From the NCBI GenBank assembly GCA_003241385.1, contig QFPO01000006.1:62001-126000 (forward strand): a stretch of 64,000 nucleotides of DNA. Direction: 5' to 3'. The translations under genes were made by a program, and so were the position numbers. Below are positions 17,636-25,479 of this stretch, one piece after another (within the stretch, counting starts at the first letter, position 1; the number at the start of each line of letters is the position of its first letter). This stretch comes from Rhodanobacter denitrificans. Lineage in GTDB: Bacteria > Pseudomonadota > Gammaproteobacteria > Xanthomonadales > Rhodanobacteraceae. The notes beneath the pieces are model-generated. The model was not told where the DNA came from, did not search any database, and was given only the letters and a program-made list of their open reading frames with translations.

Positions 17636-18984
17636 CAGCGGCGCCGGCGCCGCCAGGCGATCAGGCCGCCCGCCGCGGCCAGCGCAACCGGCAGGCCGGC
17701 CAGAAAGATCAGCCCTAGCGCATTGAGCGCAGCCTGCGACATCGCCAGCTCGCGATCGGGCGCACCGCGATCGGGGACGTCGATCAGGCTGTCGTCGCTG
17801 AGCAGCCAGTTGAACAGGCGCACGCCGAACTCGCGATTGCCGGCATTGCCGAGGAAGGTATTGGACAGGAAGTCGCCGTCGCCGATCACCGCCGCGCGCT
17901 GCTCGCCACGCTCGGGATCCGGCGAACGGCGGCGCAGCGCCAGGCCGAGGTCGAGCGGCCCGACGATCTCACCGGCGTCGGCGTCGTGGCGTACGGTGCC
18001 GGCCGCCTCGCCGGCACGCGGGATGTGGCCGGTCTCGTTCCACGACTGCGCGGAGCTGCGCAGCAGCGGTGCGACCTCCCAGCGCGGCGGCGTCAGCTGC
18101 GCCAGCGCCGCCGCCTGCGGAAACAGCGTCGTCAGCACGAAGCCGTGCGTGACCGGATGATCCGGATACTGGTTGACCGCGACGAAGGTCGGATCGTCCA
18201 GACCGAACGCGGCACCGCCGCCGTCGACGACCGTGCCCGGCAGCACGCGCAGCGACAGCGCCTCGGCCAGGGCGCCGAGGCCGCCGCGCTCGTCGGGCTC
18301 GGCCAGCCACAGCAGATGGCCGCCGCGCTCGACGTAGTCGACCAGCTCGCCGATCACCGACTCGGGCAGGGCGACGCGCGGATTGGCGACGACCAGCAGA
18401 TCGGTATTGCGCGGCACCTGGCCGCTGCTGGCCAGCGGCAGTCCGACCGCGCGCACGCCCTGCTCCTGGAGCGCCCGCACGAACTGGCCCAGATCGGCAT
18501 TGGCGTCGCCGAGCGGCTGCCGCTCGCCGGCGCCCTCGAGGAATGCGACGATGCGTTCGCCCTGGCGTGACAGGCGCAGCAGCGCGCCGGAGAACTCGCT
18601 CTCGCTGAGCACCTTGAGGCGTTCGCTGCGATCGCGATAGCGCAGCTCGATCTCGCCGTCGAGCCGGATGCCCTCGGCGCGCATCGCGCCGGGATCGGCA
18701 TCGGGATCGACGAAGCGCAGCGTGAGATCGGGCTTGAGCCGCTGATAGCGGGCGACGAATTCGCCGATGATCGGCCGCAGCCCGCCCTGCGGGCGCGCGT
18801 AGGAGACCACCTCGACCGGCGCGTCGAGCTTGCCGAGCAGCGCGACCGAGGCTTCGCCGAGGCTGGCCCGGCGGCCGCTGCTCCAGTCCGATTCGAACCC
18901 GTAGCGCGTGCTCAGGAACGCCAGGCAGGTGGCCGCGACGCCGACCGCAATGGTGAACAGCAGATCGCCCAGGCGCGTGCGCAT
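17635..18984 (-). CDS. GldG-like ABC-system auxiliary protein
   Basis: A 449-aa protein with an N-terminal TM segment (LLFTIAVGVAATCLAFL), a large periplasmic ABC_transp_aux/GldG-type domain (VEVVSYARPQGGLRPIIGEF, IVAFLEGAGERQPLG, DLLVVANPRVALPESVIGEL, HLLWLAEPDERGGL) and a C-terminal TM (NALGLIFLAGLPVALAAAGG) ending in an Arg run. GldG-type proteins partner GldA/GldF-like ABC ATPase and permease in gliding bacteria, and are also widespread in non-gliding Proteobacteria. The start at 18984 overlaps the permease stop by one base. Confidence 0.85.
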   Translation of the reverse strand: MRTRLGDLLFTIAVGVAATCLAFLSTRYGFESDWSSGRRASLGEASVALLGKLDAPVEVVSYARPQGGLRPIIGEFVARYQRLKPDLTLRFVDPDADPGAMRAEGIRLDGEIELRYRDRSERLKVLSESEFSGALLRLSRQGERIVAFLEGAGERQPLGDANADLGQFVRALQEQGVRAVGLPLASSGQVPRNTDLLVVANPRVALPESVIGELVDYVERGGHLLWLAEPDERGGLGALAEALSLRVLPGTVVDGGGAAFGLDDPTFVAVNQYPDHPVTHGFVLTTLFPQAAALAQLTPPRWEVAPLLRSSAQSWNETGHIPRAGEAAGTVRHDADAGEIVGPLDLGLALRRRSPDPERGEQRAAVIGDGDFLSNTFLGNAGNREFGVRLFNWLLSDDSLIDVPDRGAPDRELAMSQAALNALGLIFLAGLPVALAAAGGLIAWRRRRR

Positions 18985-19739
18985 CACGGTGCCTGCCGCA
19001 GATGGTGCAGCCGGCGCACCGTCAGCGCGAGCGCGACCGCGCAGATCAGTACGAAGTAGCCGATGTCGACGCTGGCGACGATGCCGCGCAGGAACGGCTC
19101 CAGATGCGTCGGCAGCGCGAACCAGTTGATCGCGCTGTTGCCGATGCCCTCGAAGCGCGCACCGAGATCGAGCACGCTGAGCGCACCGCCGATCGCGACG
19201 GCGAGCCCCGCCGCGAGCGCGGGCTGGGCGACCCAGGCCGAGCAGGCGACGCCGATCGCGACCAGGGCCGCCGCATAGACGGCCATGCCGAGCGTCGCCG
19301 CGGCCAGCTTGCCGAGATCGAGCGTCGTGCCGGACGCCAGACTCAGCGGCATCGCCGCGACCAGGACGACCAGCAGCAGCGCCAGCGGCAGCGCGCCGAA
19401 GAACTTGCCGAGCACGATGCGCGTGTCGCCGGCACCGGCCGCCAGCAGCAGCGGCAGCGTGCGCAGCTGCCGCTCGCCGGCGAACGCGCGCATCGTCAGC
19501 AGCGGCACGATCAGCAGCAACAGATTCGAGAAGCTGCGCAGCAGCGGGATCGCGACCAGGTCGGTGACGCCCGGCGCGTTCGGCAGGGCGCCGAGCTTGG
19601 GCGCCAGCTGCAGATAGGCGCCGAGCGCGACCAGGAACTGCCAGGCCATCAGCGCCAGCACCACGGCCGACAGCACCCATGCGAACGGCTGTACGGCGTG
19701 GCGGCGCCAGTCGTTGGCGGCGATCAGCAGCGCGCTCAT
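18984..19739 (-). CDS. ABC transporter permease (GldF-like, ABC-2 type)
   Basis: A 251-aa polytopic protein with about six TM segments (for example VLSAVVLALMAWQFLVALGA, LLLLIVPLLTMRAF, FGALPLALLLVVLVAAMPLS). It belongs to the ABC-2 permease type, with ERQLRTLPLLLAAGAGDTRI as the cytoplasmic coupling region, as in GldF/NosY-like permeases. Its ATG overlaps the ATPase stop by four bases, and its stop overlaps the GldG-like start. It forms the membrane channel of the ABC system with the ATPase upstream; the substrate is unknown. Confidence 0.88.
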   Translation of the reverse strand: MSALLIAANDWRRHAVQPFAWVLSAVVLALMAWQFLVALGAYLQLAPKLGALPNAPGVTDLVAIPLLRSFSNLLLLIVPLLTMRAFAGERQLRTLPLLLAAGAGDTRIVLGKFFGALPLALLLVVLVAAMPLSLASGTTLDLGKLAAATLGMAVYAAALVAIGVACSAWVAQPALAAGLAVAIGGALSVLDLGARFEGIGNSAINWFALPTHLEPFLRGIVASVDIGYFVLICAVALALTVRRLHHLRQAP

Positions 19740-20692
19740 GCGGCGCTCCCGCCCGGCACGTCGGTTTCCGCGACGGTTTCGCTGCTCGCGATGCGCAGGA
19801 AGGTTTCCTCGAGCGGGATGTCGTCGGCGCGCAGTTCGGTCAGGCCCCAGCCGCGCGCGACGATCGCGGCGGCGATCGCGGCCGCGCCGCCGGCGGCGGC
19901 CGGCCGAACGCGCCAGCGCCTCGGATCGATCGGTTCGGCGCCGGCCACGCCGGCCAGTCCGCTCCAGTCGGCCGGCGCGACTGCGCGATCGAGCGTCACG
20001 CGGATGCGGCCGGCGCTCTCCGGCTCGTCGATGCGTCCCTGATGGCGGATCCGGCCGCGATGCAGCACCGCGACCCGGTCGCAGCAGACGGCCACGTCCG
20101 ACAGCAGATGCGTCGACAGCACGACCGCGTGCTGCTCGCCGAGGCTGCGGACCAGTTCGCGCAGTTTCAGCGCCTGAACCGGATCGAGGCCCGAGGCCGG
20201 CTCGTCGAGCACGATCAGGTCCGGCTCGTGCACGATCGCCTGCGCGATCCCGACGCGCTGGCGGTAGCCTTTGGACAGCGCGCCGGTCAGGCGCCGGCGT
20301 ACCTCGCCGAGGTCGCAGCGCTCGAGCGCACGCTCGAGCGCGGCACGCAGCCGCACGCCCGAGAGCCCGTGCAGGCGCCCACAGAAGCGCAGGTACTCGA
20401 CGACGGTCAGTTCGGCGTACAGCGGCGGATCCTCGGGCAGGTAGCCGATCGCGCGGCGCGCCAGCGTCGGATGCTCGTCGAGCTCGCAGCCGTTGATCCG
20501 CACGCGGCCGCGGTCGGGGCTCAGCACGCCGGCGATCAGGCGCAGCGTCGTGGACTTGCCGGCGCCGTTGACACCGAGCAGGCCGACCACCTCGCCCTTG
20601 TCGAGCGTCAGGTCCAGCGCATCGACGATGACGCGGCCGGCGAGGGAGCGGCCGGCTTGTTCGAGGGCGAGGACAGGTGGGGAAGCGGTCAT
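19736..20692 (-). CDS. ABC transporter ATP-binding protein (GldA-like)
   Basis: An ATPase of the ABC-2 class with Walker A GVNGAGKST, Q-loop region YLPEDPPLYAELTV, a signature LSKGYRQR (variant of LSGGQ), Walker B LIVLDEPASGLDP and the H-loop STHLLSD. A C-terminal extension of about 100 residues follows. The start at 20692 (MTASPPVLALEQ) gives 318 aa and fits the family. The open frame continues 13 codons further upstream with no clear ribosome site. First gene of the operon ATPase-permease-GldG-DUF4340-(mutM). Confidence 0.92.
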   Translation of the reverse strand: MTASPPVLALEQAGRSLAGRVIVDALDLTLDKGEVVGLLGVNGAGKSTTLRLIAGVLSPDRGRVRINGCELDEHPTLARRAIGYLPEDPPLYAELTVVEYLRFCGRLHGLSGVRLRAALERALERCDLGEVRRRLTGALSKGYRQRVGIAQAIVHEPDLIVLDEPASGLDPVQALKLRELVRSLGEQHAVVLSTHLLSDVAVCCDRVAVLHRGRIRHQGRIDEPESAGRIRVTLDRAVAPADWSGLAGVAGAEPIDPRRWRVRPAAAGGAAAIAAAIVARGWGLTELRADDIPLEETFLRIASSETVAETDVPGGSAA

Positions 20693-20809
20693 GCGGCCCG
20701 CATTGTTCCGGTTCCCGACCCCGCGCGGCAAGCGCCCGCGCCGGCGGGCCTTTTGAAACCTTTACACGGGCCGTGACGACGCCGGTAGCGGGTGCCGAGG
20801 CGGCTCACG

Positions 20810-20815
20810 TATAGT
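20810..20815 (+). promoter_or_regulatory. candidate -10 element of the desaturase gene
   Basis: TATAGT lies in an otherwise GC-rich stretch, 12 bases before the first hairpin of the leader. No convincing -35 box is visible 16-18 bases upstream. Confidence 0.4.
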
Positions 20816-20821
20816 CGGGCA

Positions 20822-20998
20822 TCCATTCCGGCAGGCCGTACATGAACGGCCTGCCGCGGCGATCCAGGACGGATCGCTCCGGAGTCCTCGCAGGCGCGAT
20901 CGGTTCCGGAAACAGATGCGCGGGTCTGGCCCGCGCCATTCGATCGGGACATGCGCAGAGGCGCGTTTCCGATTCCTCAGCTAGGGTTTCGCATCCGC
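20822..20998 (+). promoter_or_regulatory. hairpin-rich 5' leader of the fatty-acid desaturase gene
   Basis: About 177 nt between the candidate start site and the desaturase ATG hold three clean stems in series. Stem 1 is 11 bp (20830-20857, arms CGGCAGGCCGT). Stem 2 is 7 bp (20860-20878, arms GCGATCC). Stem 3 is 7 bp (20918-20936, arms GCGCGGG). A weaker fourth pairing spans about 20942-20980. No known riboswitch family is recognised. The rest of the 306-bp gap upstream (20693-20821) shows nothing else. Confidence 0.45.
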
Positions 20999-22204
20999 AT
21001 GTTGGACTCGCTTCTCGGTTTCGCCGCGCGCGGCCTGTTCGATCAGGCCTCGTGGACGACCTGGATCATCTATTTCGTCGTCGTCACGCAGTTGACGATC
21101 TTCTCGGTCACGCTGTACCTGCATCGCAGCCAGACCCACCGCGGCGTCGATTTTCATCCGGCGCTCGCGCACCTGTTCCGCTTCTGGTCGTGGCTCAGCA
21201 CGGCGATGGTCACCAAGCAGTGGGTTGCGATCCACCGCAAGCACCACGCGCAGACCGAGACCGCCGAGGATCCGCACAGTCCGGTCGTGCACGGTATCGG
21301 CAAGGTGCTGCTCGACGGCGTGGATCTGTACCGCACGGCCTGTCGCGACGCCTCGATCATGGACAAGTACGGCATCGGCACGCCGGACGACTGGATCGAG
21401 CGAAACCTCTACTCGCGCGTGCCGACGATGGGTCCGGTGCTGATGCTGCTGATCAACTTCGCGCTGTTCGGCGCGGTCGGCGTCGCGATCTGGGCGCTGC
21501 AGATGATCTGGATCCCGTTCTGGGCCGCCGGCGTCGTCAACGGCCTGGGCCACTGGTGGGGCTACCGCAACTTCGAGTCGGCCGACACCTCGACCAATCT
21601 CTCGCCGTGGGGCCTGATCATCGGCGGCGAGGAGCTGCACAACAACCATCACGCGTTCCCGAGCTCGGCGAAGTTCGCGCTGCGCAAGTTCGAGTTCGAC
21701 ATCGGCTGGGCGGCGATCCGCCTGTTCGAGACGCTGCGGCTGGCCAAGGTCCTGCGCGTCGCGCCGGCGCTCGATCTGCGGCCGAACGTGTCGCTGCCGG
21801 ACGCCGACACGATCAAGGCGCTGCTGTCGCACCGCTTCCACGTCATGAGCGACTACTTCAGCGGCGTCATCGCGCCGACGCTGCGCGAAGAGGCCGCGCA
21901 CGCCGGCGCCAGCATCAAGTCGCTGCCGCGCAAGCTGCGCAAGGCGCTCGCCAACGGCGGACGCTGGCTCGATTCGCACTCGCGCGAGCGGCTCGAGGCC
22001 GTCGTGCGCGAGCGCCCGCTGCTGGCGACCGTGTGCGAGTTCCGCGCGCGCCTGGCCGCGCTGACCGAGCGCAACGGCCGCAACGCCGAGGCGATGCTCG
22101 AGAGCGTCAAACAGTGGTGCCACGAGGCCGAGGCGACCGGCATCCGCGCCCTGGTCGATTTCGCGGCGCGCCTGAAGGGCTATCGGCTCGCCGCCGACCA
22201 CTGA
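20999..22204 (+). CDS. fatty acid desaturase (acyl-CoA/acyl-lipid delta-9 type)
   Basis: An integral-membrane di-iron desaturase that inserts a cis double bond into fatty acyl chains and so adjusts membrane fluidity. The three histidine boxes are HRSQTH, HRKHH and HNNHH. TM stretches surround them (WTTWIIYFVVVTQLTIFSV, LMLLINFALFGAVGVAIWAL). The C-terminal 130 residues form a charged, helical extension (for example SLPRKLRKALANGGRW) beyond the usual desaturase core. The start is taken at MLDSLLGFAARGLFDQ because upstream codons look noncoding; an in-frame ATG at 20951 is the alternative. A structured leader precedes the gene. Confidence 0.9.
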   Translation: MLDSLLGFAARGLFDQASWTTWIIYFVVVTQLTIFSVTLYLHRSQTHRGVDFHPALAHLFRFWSWLSTAMVTKQWVAIHRKHHAQTETAEDPHSPVVHGIGKVLLDGVDLYRTACRDASIMDKYGIGTPDDWIERNLYSRVPTMGPVLMLLINFALFGAVGVAIWALQMIWIPFWAAGVVNGLGHWWGYRNFESADTSTNLSPWGLIIGGEELHNNHHAFPSSAKFALRKFEFDIGWAAIRLFETLRLAKVLRVAPALDLRPNVSLPDADTIKALLSHRFHVMSDYFSGVIAPTLREEAAHAGASIKSLPRKLRKALANGGRWLDSHSRERLEAVVRERPLLATVCEFRARLAALTERNGRNAEAMLESVKQWCHEAEATGIRALVDFAARLKGYRLAADH

Positions 22205-22244
22205 GCGGCGCTCCGGCGGCATTGCCCGCCGGTATCCGGACATG

Positions 22245-22272
22245 AAAAAACCCGCCGTGAGGCGGGTTTTTT
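22245..22272. terminator. bidirectional rho-independent terminator (desaturase / rpmG)
   Basis: A perfect symmetrical element: AAAAAA CCCGCC, loop GTGA, GGCGGG TTTTTT. It has a 6-bp GC stem with A and T tracts on both sides, placed between two converging genes. Confidence 0.95.
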
Positions 22273-22297
22273 CTGTGGGCGGCAAACGCTGCCCCGA

Positions 22298-22462
22298 TTA
22301 CTTGATCTTGCCTTCCTTGTACGGGACGTGCTTGCGCACGACCGGGTCGTACTTCTTGACTTCCATCTTCTCCGGCGTGTTCTTCTTGTTCTTGTCGGTC
22401 GTGTAGAAATGACCGGTGCCGGCGGTGGAGATCAGGCGGATCTTGTCGCGCTTGGATGCCAT
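22298..22462 (-). CDS. rpmG: 50S ribosomal protein L33
   Basis: A 54-aa protein reading MASKRDKIRLISTAGTGHF, then YTTDKNKKNTPEKMEVKKYD and ending KHVPYKEGKIK. This is the compact L33 of the large ribosomal subunit. It has no cysteines, so it is the zinc-free (C-minus) form. It lies 16 bp after rpmB and ends 26 bp before the symmetrical terminator. Confidence 0.97.
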   Translation of the reverse strand: MASKRDKIRLISTAGTGHFYTTDKNKKNTPEKMEVKKYDPVVRKHVPYKEGKIK

Positions 22463-22478
22463 GATTTAAGTGCTCCTC

Positions 22479-22715
22479 TCAGACCTTCTCGCCACGGGCG
22501 CGCAGTTCCTTCAGAACCGCGTCGATGCCCTTCTTGTCGATCGTGCGCAGGCCGTTGCTCGACACGCGCAGGCGAACCCAGCGGTTCTCGCTGGCGACCC
22601 AGAAGCGACGTTCGTGGAGGTTCGGCAGCCAGCGGCGCCGGGTCTTGTTGTTGGCGTGCGAAACATTGTTGCCGGTCAAAACGCTCTTGCCGGTCACTTG
22701 GCAGACTCTGGACAT
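22479..22715 (-). CDS. rpmB: 50S ribosomal protein L28
   Basis: A 78-aa protein with the L28 N-terminus MSRVCQVTGKSVLTGNNVSH, then KTRRRWLPNLHERRFWV and the C-terminal DKKGIDAVLKELRARGEKV. Length and sequence are standard for gammaproteobacteria. First gene of the rpmB-rpmG operon, with a strong promoter 166 bp upstream. Confidence 0.98.
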   Translation of the reverse strand: MSRVCQVTGKSVLTGNNVSHANNKTRRRWLPNLHERRFWVASENRWVRLRVSSNGLRTIDKKGIDAVLKELRARGEKV

Positions 22716-22880
22716 GCAAACCTCGAAATATTGACGAAGCCGCCCTTGGCCAGGACGGCGGCGGCCCAGCGGCGACGATGCGCCACACGATGCTGGAGCG
22801 CTGCGACCCTCGCGCCGGGGACGGACCGTGTACCGTGACCAGGCGGCCTGCCGAGGCAGGCGGATCGGAGCGAGCCGCGC

Positions 22881-22909
22881 TTTATAGCGGAAAACCGCCG
22901 ATCCGGCAA
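22881..22909 (-). promoter_or_regulatory. sigma-70 promoter of rpmB-rpmG
   Basis: On the minus strand TTGCCG (22909-22904) and TATAAA (22886-22881) are separated by exactly 17 bases. The predicted start lies near 22874, leaving about a 160-nt leader before rpmB. The remaining intergenic DNA to 23118 holds no gene that I can support. Confidence 0.7.
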
Positions 22910-23019
22910 GCCGCGGACGCCGCGACGAGGCCGGATGCCGCTCGCAGGGCGCGACGGATGCGATGCGGTGTTCGGCGGCCGGTTCCTGCCGGGCCGCCCG
23001 CTGCCCGCCGGCAGCATCA

Positions 23020-23040
23020 GGCGCGGCCCACGGCCGCGCC
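23020..23040 (-). terminator. hairpin downstream of the GT2 gene
   Basis: A perfect 9-bp stem (GGCGCGGCC / GGCCGCGCC) with a CAC loop, 79 bp past the glycosyltransferase stop. It lacks a T tract, so it is only terminator-like. Confidence 0.4.
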
Positions 23041-23118
23041 GGTTACTGGAGGCTGGTCGTCCACGCCGTCCGTTCGGCCGGGCGCCGATATCTCGTTGCC
23101 GGTACCGTGCGGATGCGG

Positions 23119-23835
23119 CTACAGCTCCTCGACCGGCGTGCGGCGCGAGCGCCGGATCAGCCAGGCGACGCCGCGCAGATCGGCGATGCCGACCAGGGCG
23201 CGGTTGAGGTTGTTGTACTTGGACGTGCCCGCGCCGCGGGCGCGGTGGTTGACCGGCACGCTGCGCACCTGCCAGCCGGCACGCTGCATCAGGGCCGGCA
23301 GGTAGCGGTGCATGTGGTCGAAGTACGGCAGGTCGAGGAACGCCGCGCGCTCGAACAGCTTGATGCCGCAGCCGGTATCGGGCGTGTCGTCGCGCAGCAG
23401 GCGGCGGCGGATCGCATTGGCGATGCGCGAGGCGTAGCGCTTGGAACCCGAGTCCTGGCGATGCACGCGCCAGCCGGCGAACAGCTTGACGTCGGCCGGC
23501 GAGCCGTCGCGCAGCGCCAGCAGCTTGGGAATGTCGGCCGGGTCGTTCTGGCCGTCGCCGTCGAGCGTGGCGATCCATTCGCCGCGGGCGGCCTTCACGC
23601 CGCTGCGGATCGCGGTGCTCTGGCCGCTCTGCGCGAGATGGCGCACGACGCGCAGCTGCGGCGTCGTCGCCTTCGCGCCGCTCAGCACCGCGAGCGTGTC
23701 GTCGCGGCTGAGGTCGTCGACGTAGACGATCTCGAAGTCGCACACGCCCTGCAGCGCTGCGAGGATTTCGTCGATCAGCGGGAGAACGTTGTCGCGCTCG
23801 TTGTGCACCGGAACGACGACGGAGAGCTGAGGCAT
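23119..23835 (-). CDS. family 2 glycosyltransferase (dolichol-phosphate mannose synthase-like)
   Basis: A 238-aa GT-A enzyme with MPQLSVVVPVHNERDNVLPL at the start, the nucleotide-binding IVYVDDLSRDDT and the metal-binding DxD-type motif TLDGDGQNDPAD. TGCGIKLFERAAFLDLPYF and the tail VNHRARGAGTSKYNNLNR match undecaprenyl/dolichyl-phosphate sugar transferases. There is no TM segment, unlike ArnC or GtrB. Expected role: sugar transfer from a nucleotide sugar to a polyprenyl-phosphate carrier for envelope glycan. The start at 23835 is favoured over an ATG four codons upstream because family members begin close to LSVVVP. It is not in an obvious operon. Confidence 0.88.
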   Translation of the reverse strand: MPQLSVVVPVHNERDNVLPLIDEILAALQGVCDFEIVYVDDLSRDDTLAVLSGAKATTPQLRVVRHLAQSGQSTAIRSGVKAARGEWIATLDGDGQNDPADIPKLLALRDGSPADVKLFAGWRVHRQDSGSKRYASRIANAIRRRLLRDDTPDTGCGIKLFERAAFLDLPYFDHMHRYLPALMQRAGWQVRSVPVNHRARGAGTSKYNNLNRALVGIADLRGVAWLIRRSRRTPVEEL

Positions 23836-24015
23836 GGAGCGGACCACGGTCGAGGAGCGGCAGTGCCGCCGGAAAACGCCATTATCGCCGATACCGCCAT
23901 CGTCGATACGGCCGTGCCGTCACGGCGGGTCCGGCGGAACCTCGAGGCCGAGCGCCGCCGTGCGCGCCCTGCGGGCGCGCTTTCCAGCCTGCCGCGGCCG
24001 CCCGGCCGCTGCGGG

Positions 24016-24414
24016 TCAGTTGGGCGCCTCGAAATCGTCGGCGAACAGCACGTCGTCGATCACGGTGATCGTGCCGGCCATGCCGGTGCCGGGGCCGCCA
24101 TGCGCCTCGCAGTGGTAGCCGGCCGTCCCGGCATCCGGGAATGTGACCACGGCGCTCCACGAGGTATTGCTGAGATCGCCGTTGCCGCCGGCACCGTCGC
24201 AGCCGTTCGCGCAGCGGAACGTGGTGACGGCACCCGGGTCGGAGACGACGTTGTGGAAGCCGCCGCCGTTGACGAAGGTGACGGTGTCGCCGGCCTGGAC
24301 CGTCAGGCTGGCCGGTTCGAAGCGGAACGGGCCGCTGAGCGCGGTGACCGTGTGATTGGCCGCCTGCACGGCCGGAGTCGCGAGCAACAGGCATAGCAAC
24401 GACATGCGCAACAT
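24016..24414 (-). CDS. plastocyanin/azurin-like copper protein, exported
   Basis: A 132-aa protein with a signal peptide (LRMSLLCLLLATPAVQA). The cupredoxin fold starts with GPFRFEPASLTVQAGDTVTF. Type-1 copper ligands are visible: His in GGGFHNVVSD, then Cys, His and Met in YHCEAHGGPGTGM. Two more cysteines (FRCANGC) may form a disulfide. Such proteins carry single electrons in the periplasm. The C-terminus VLFADDFEAPN resembles that of the beta-propeller protein at 53542 (see findings). An alternative start three codons in (MSLLCLL) is possible. Confidence 0.85.
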   Translation of the reverse strand: MLRMSLLCLLLATPAVQAANHTVTALSGPFRFEPASLTVQAGDTVTFVNGGGFHNVVSDPGAVTTFRCANGCDGAGGNGDLSNTSWSAVVTFPDAGTAGYHCEAHGGPGTGMAGTITVIDDVLFADDFEAPN

Positions 24415-24607
24415 GCGAAACCCTCCCAGGTCCGGTTGAACACATCGCGTCGTCCACGACGTTCCAGACCGTGGCCGGGGGGCGACCGGTCCCAGACGTG
24501 CATCGGCGCCGTTTCGTCGCGCGCGTCGCGGGCTTTTTTTTAGGGGACGCGCGTACCTGGCCCGTGTGCGTGGACTCGCATCCGCCCGCCGGGAGCGGGC
24601 CGCGTCG

Positions 24608-25468
24608 TCAGCGAATCTTCTCGAGGATGCCGTCGAGCTCGTCGAGGCTGTGGTAGTGGATCACGATCTTGCCGCGTCCGCCGCGTCCGTGGCTGAGCGC
24701 CACGCGCGTGGCGAGCTTTTCGGCGAGCTCGCGCTCGAGCGATTCGATGTTGGCGTCGCGGCGCACCGGCGCGCTCGCCGAGCTCGTCTTGATCGGCTCG
24801 TTCGCACGCCGCGCGGCTTCTTCCAGCTCGCGCACCGACCAGCCGTTCTCGGCGGCCTGGCGCGCCAGTGCGACAGCCTGCTGCGCCGGCAGCGTGCCGA
24901 GCGCACGCGCATGGCCCATGTCGAGCTTGCGTGCGTCGAGCAGGGCGCGGATCTCGGCCGGCAGCTCGAGCAGGCGCAGCAGGTTCGACACCGCCGCGCG
25001 CGAGCGGCCGACCGCATCGGCGGCCTGCTGGTGGGTCAGGTCGAACTCCTCGATCAGGCGCGCCAGCGCCTGCGACTCCTCGAGCGGCGAGAGATCCTCA
25101 CGCTGGATGTTCTCGATCAGCGCCATCGCGACGACGGCCTGGTCGGGCACTTCCTTGACCAGGGCCGGCACCTCGGTCATGCCGGCCTTCTGCGCGGCAC
25201 GCCAGCGCCGCTCGCCGGCGATCAGCTCGTAGCGGCCCGGCGCGATCGCACGCACGACGACCGGCTGGATCAGGCCCTGCGCCTTGATCGAGGCGGCCAG
25301 TTCCTCGAGCCGCTCCGGATCGATCGTCTGGCGCGGCTGGTACTTGCCGGGCTGGATGCTCGCGGTCGCCAGCGTACGCAGCTCGCCCTCGCTCTCGGCG
25401 AGCGTGGTTTCGCCGCCGCCGAGCAGTACGTCGAGTCCGCGGCCGAGGCCGCGTTTCTTGGCTGCCAT
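24608..25468 (-). CDS. parB: chromosome-partitioning protein ParB
   Basis: A 286-aa ParB/Spo0J-type CTPase that binds parS and spreads around it for chromosome segregation. It has KKRGLGRGLDVLLGG, the N-terminal ParB box with YQPRQTIDPERLEELAASI, GERRWRAAQKAG and ENIQREDLSPLEE, the helix-turn-helix LTHQQAADAVGRSRAAVSNLL, and a C-terminal dimerisation domain ending LDELDGILEKIR. The start at MAAKKRG is preceded by AGGAG at 8 bases. It lies 11 bp after parA. I found no canonical parS by eye in the window. Confidence 0.96.
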   Translation of the reverse strand: MAAKKRGLGRGLDVLLGGGETTLAESEGELRTLATASIQPGKYQPRQTIDPERLEELAASIKAQGLIQPVVVRAIAPGRYELIAGERRWRAAQKAGMTEVPALVKEVPDQAVVAMALIENIQREDLSPLEESQALARLIEEFDLTHQQAADAVGRSRAAVSNLLRLLELPAEIRALLDARKLDMGHARALGTLPAQQAVALARQAAENGWSVRELEEAARRANEPIKTSSASAPVRRDANIESLERELAEKLATRVALSHGRGGRGKIVIHYHSLDELDGILEKIR

Positions 25469-25479
25469 GGGGAGGACTC

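Noticed and set aside
24534..24541. A run of eight T on the plus strand, looking like a terminator tail.
   Set aside because: No plus-strand gene ends upstream and the preceding GC-rich bases do not form a clean stem. On the minus strand it is an A run upstream of the copper-protein gene and might be an UP element.
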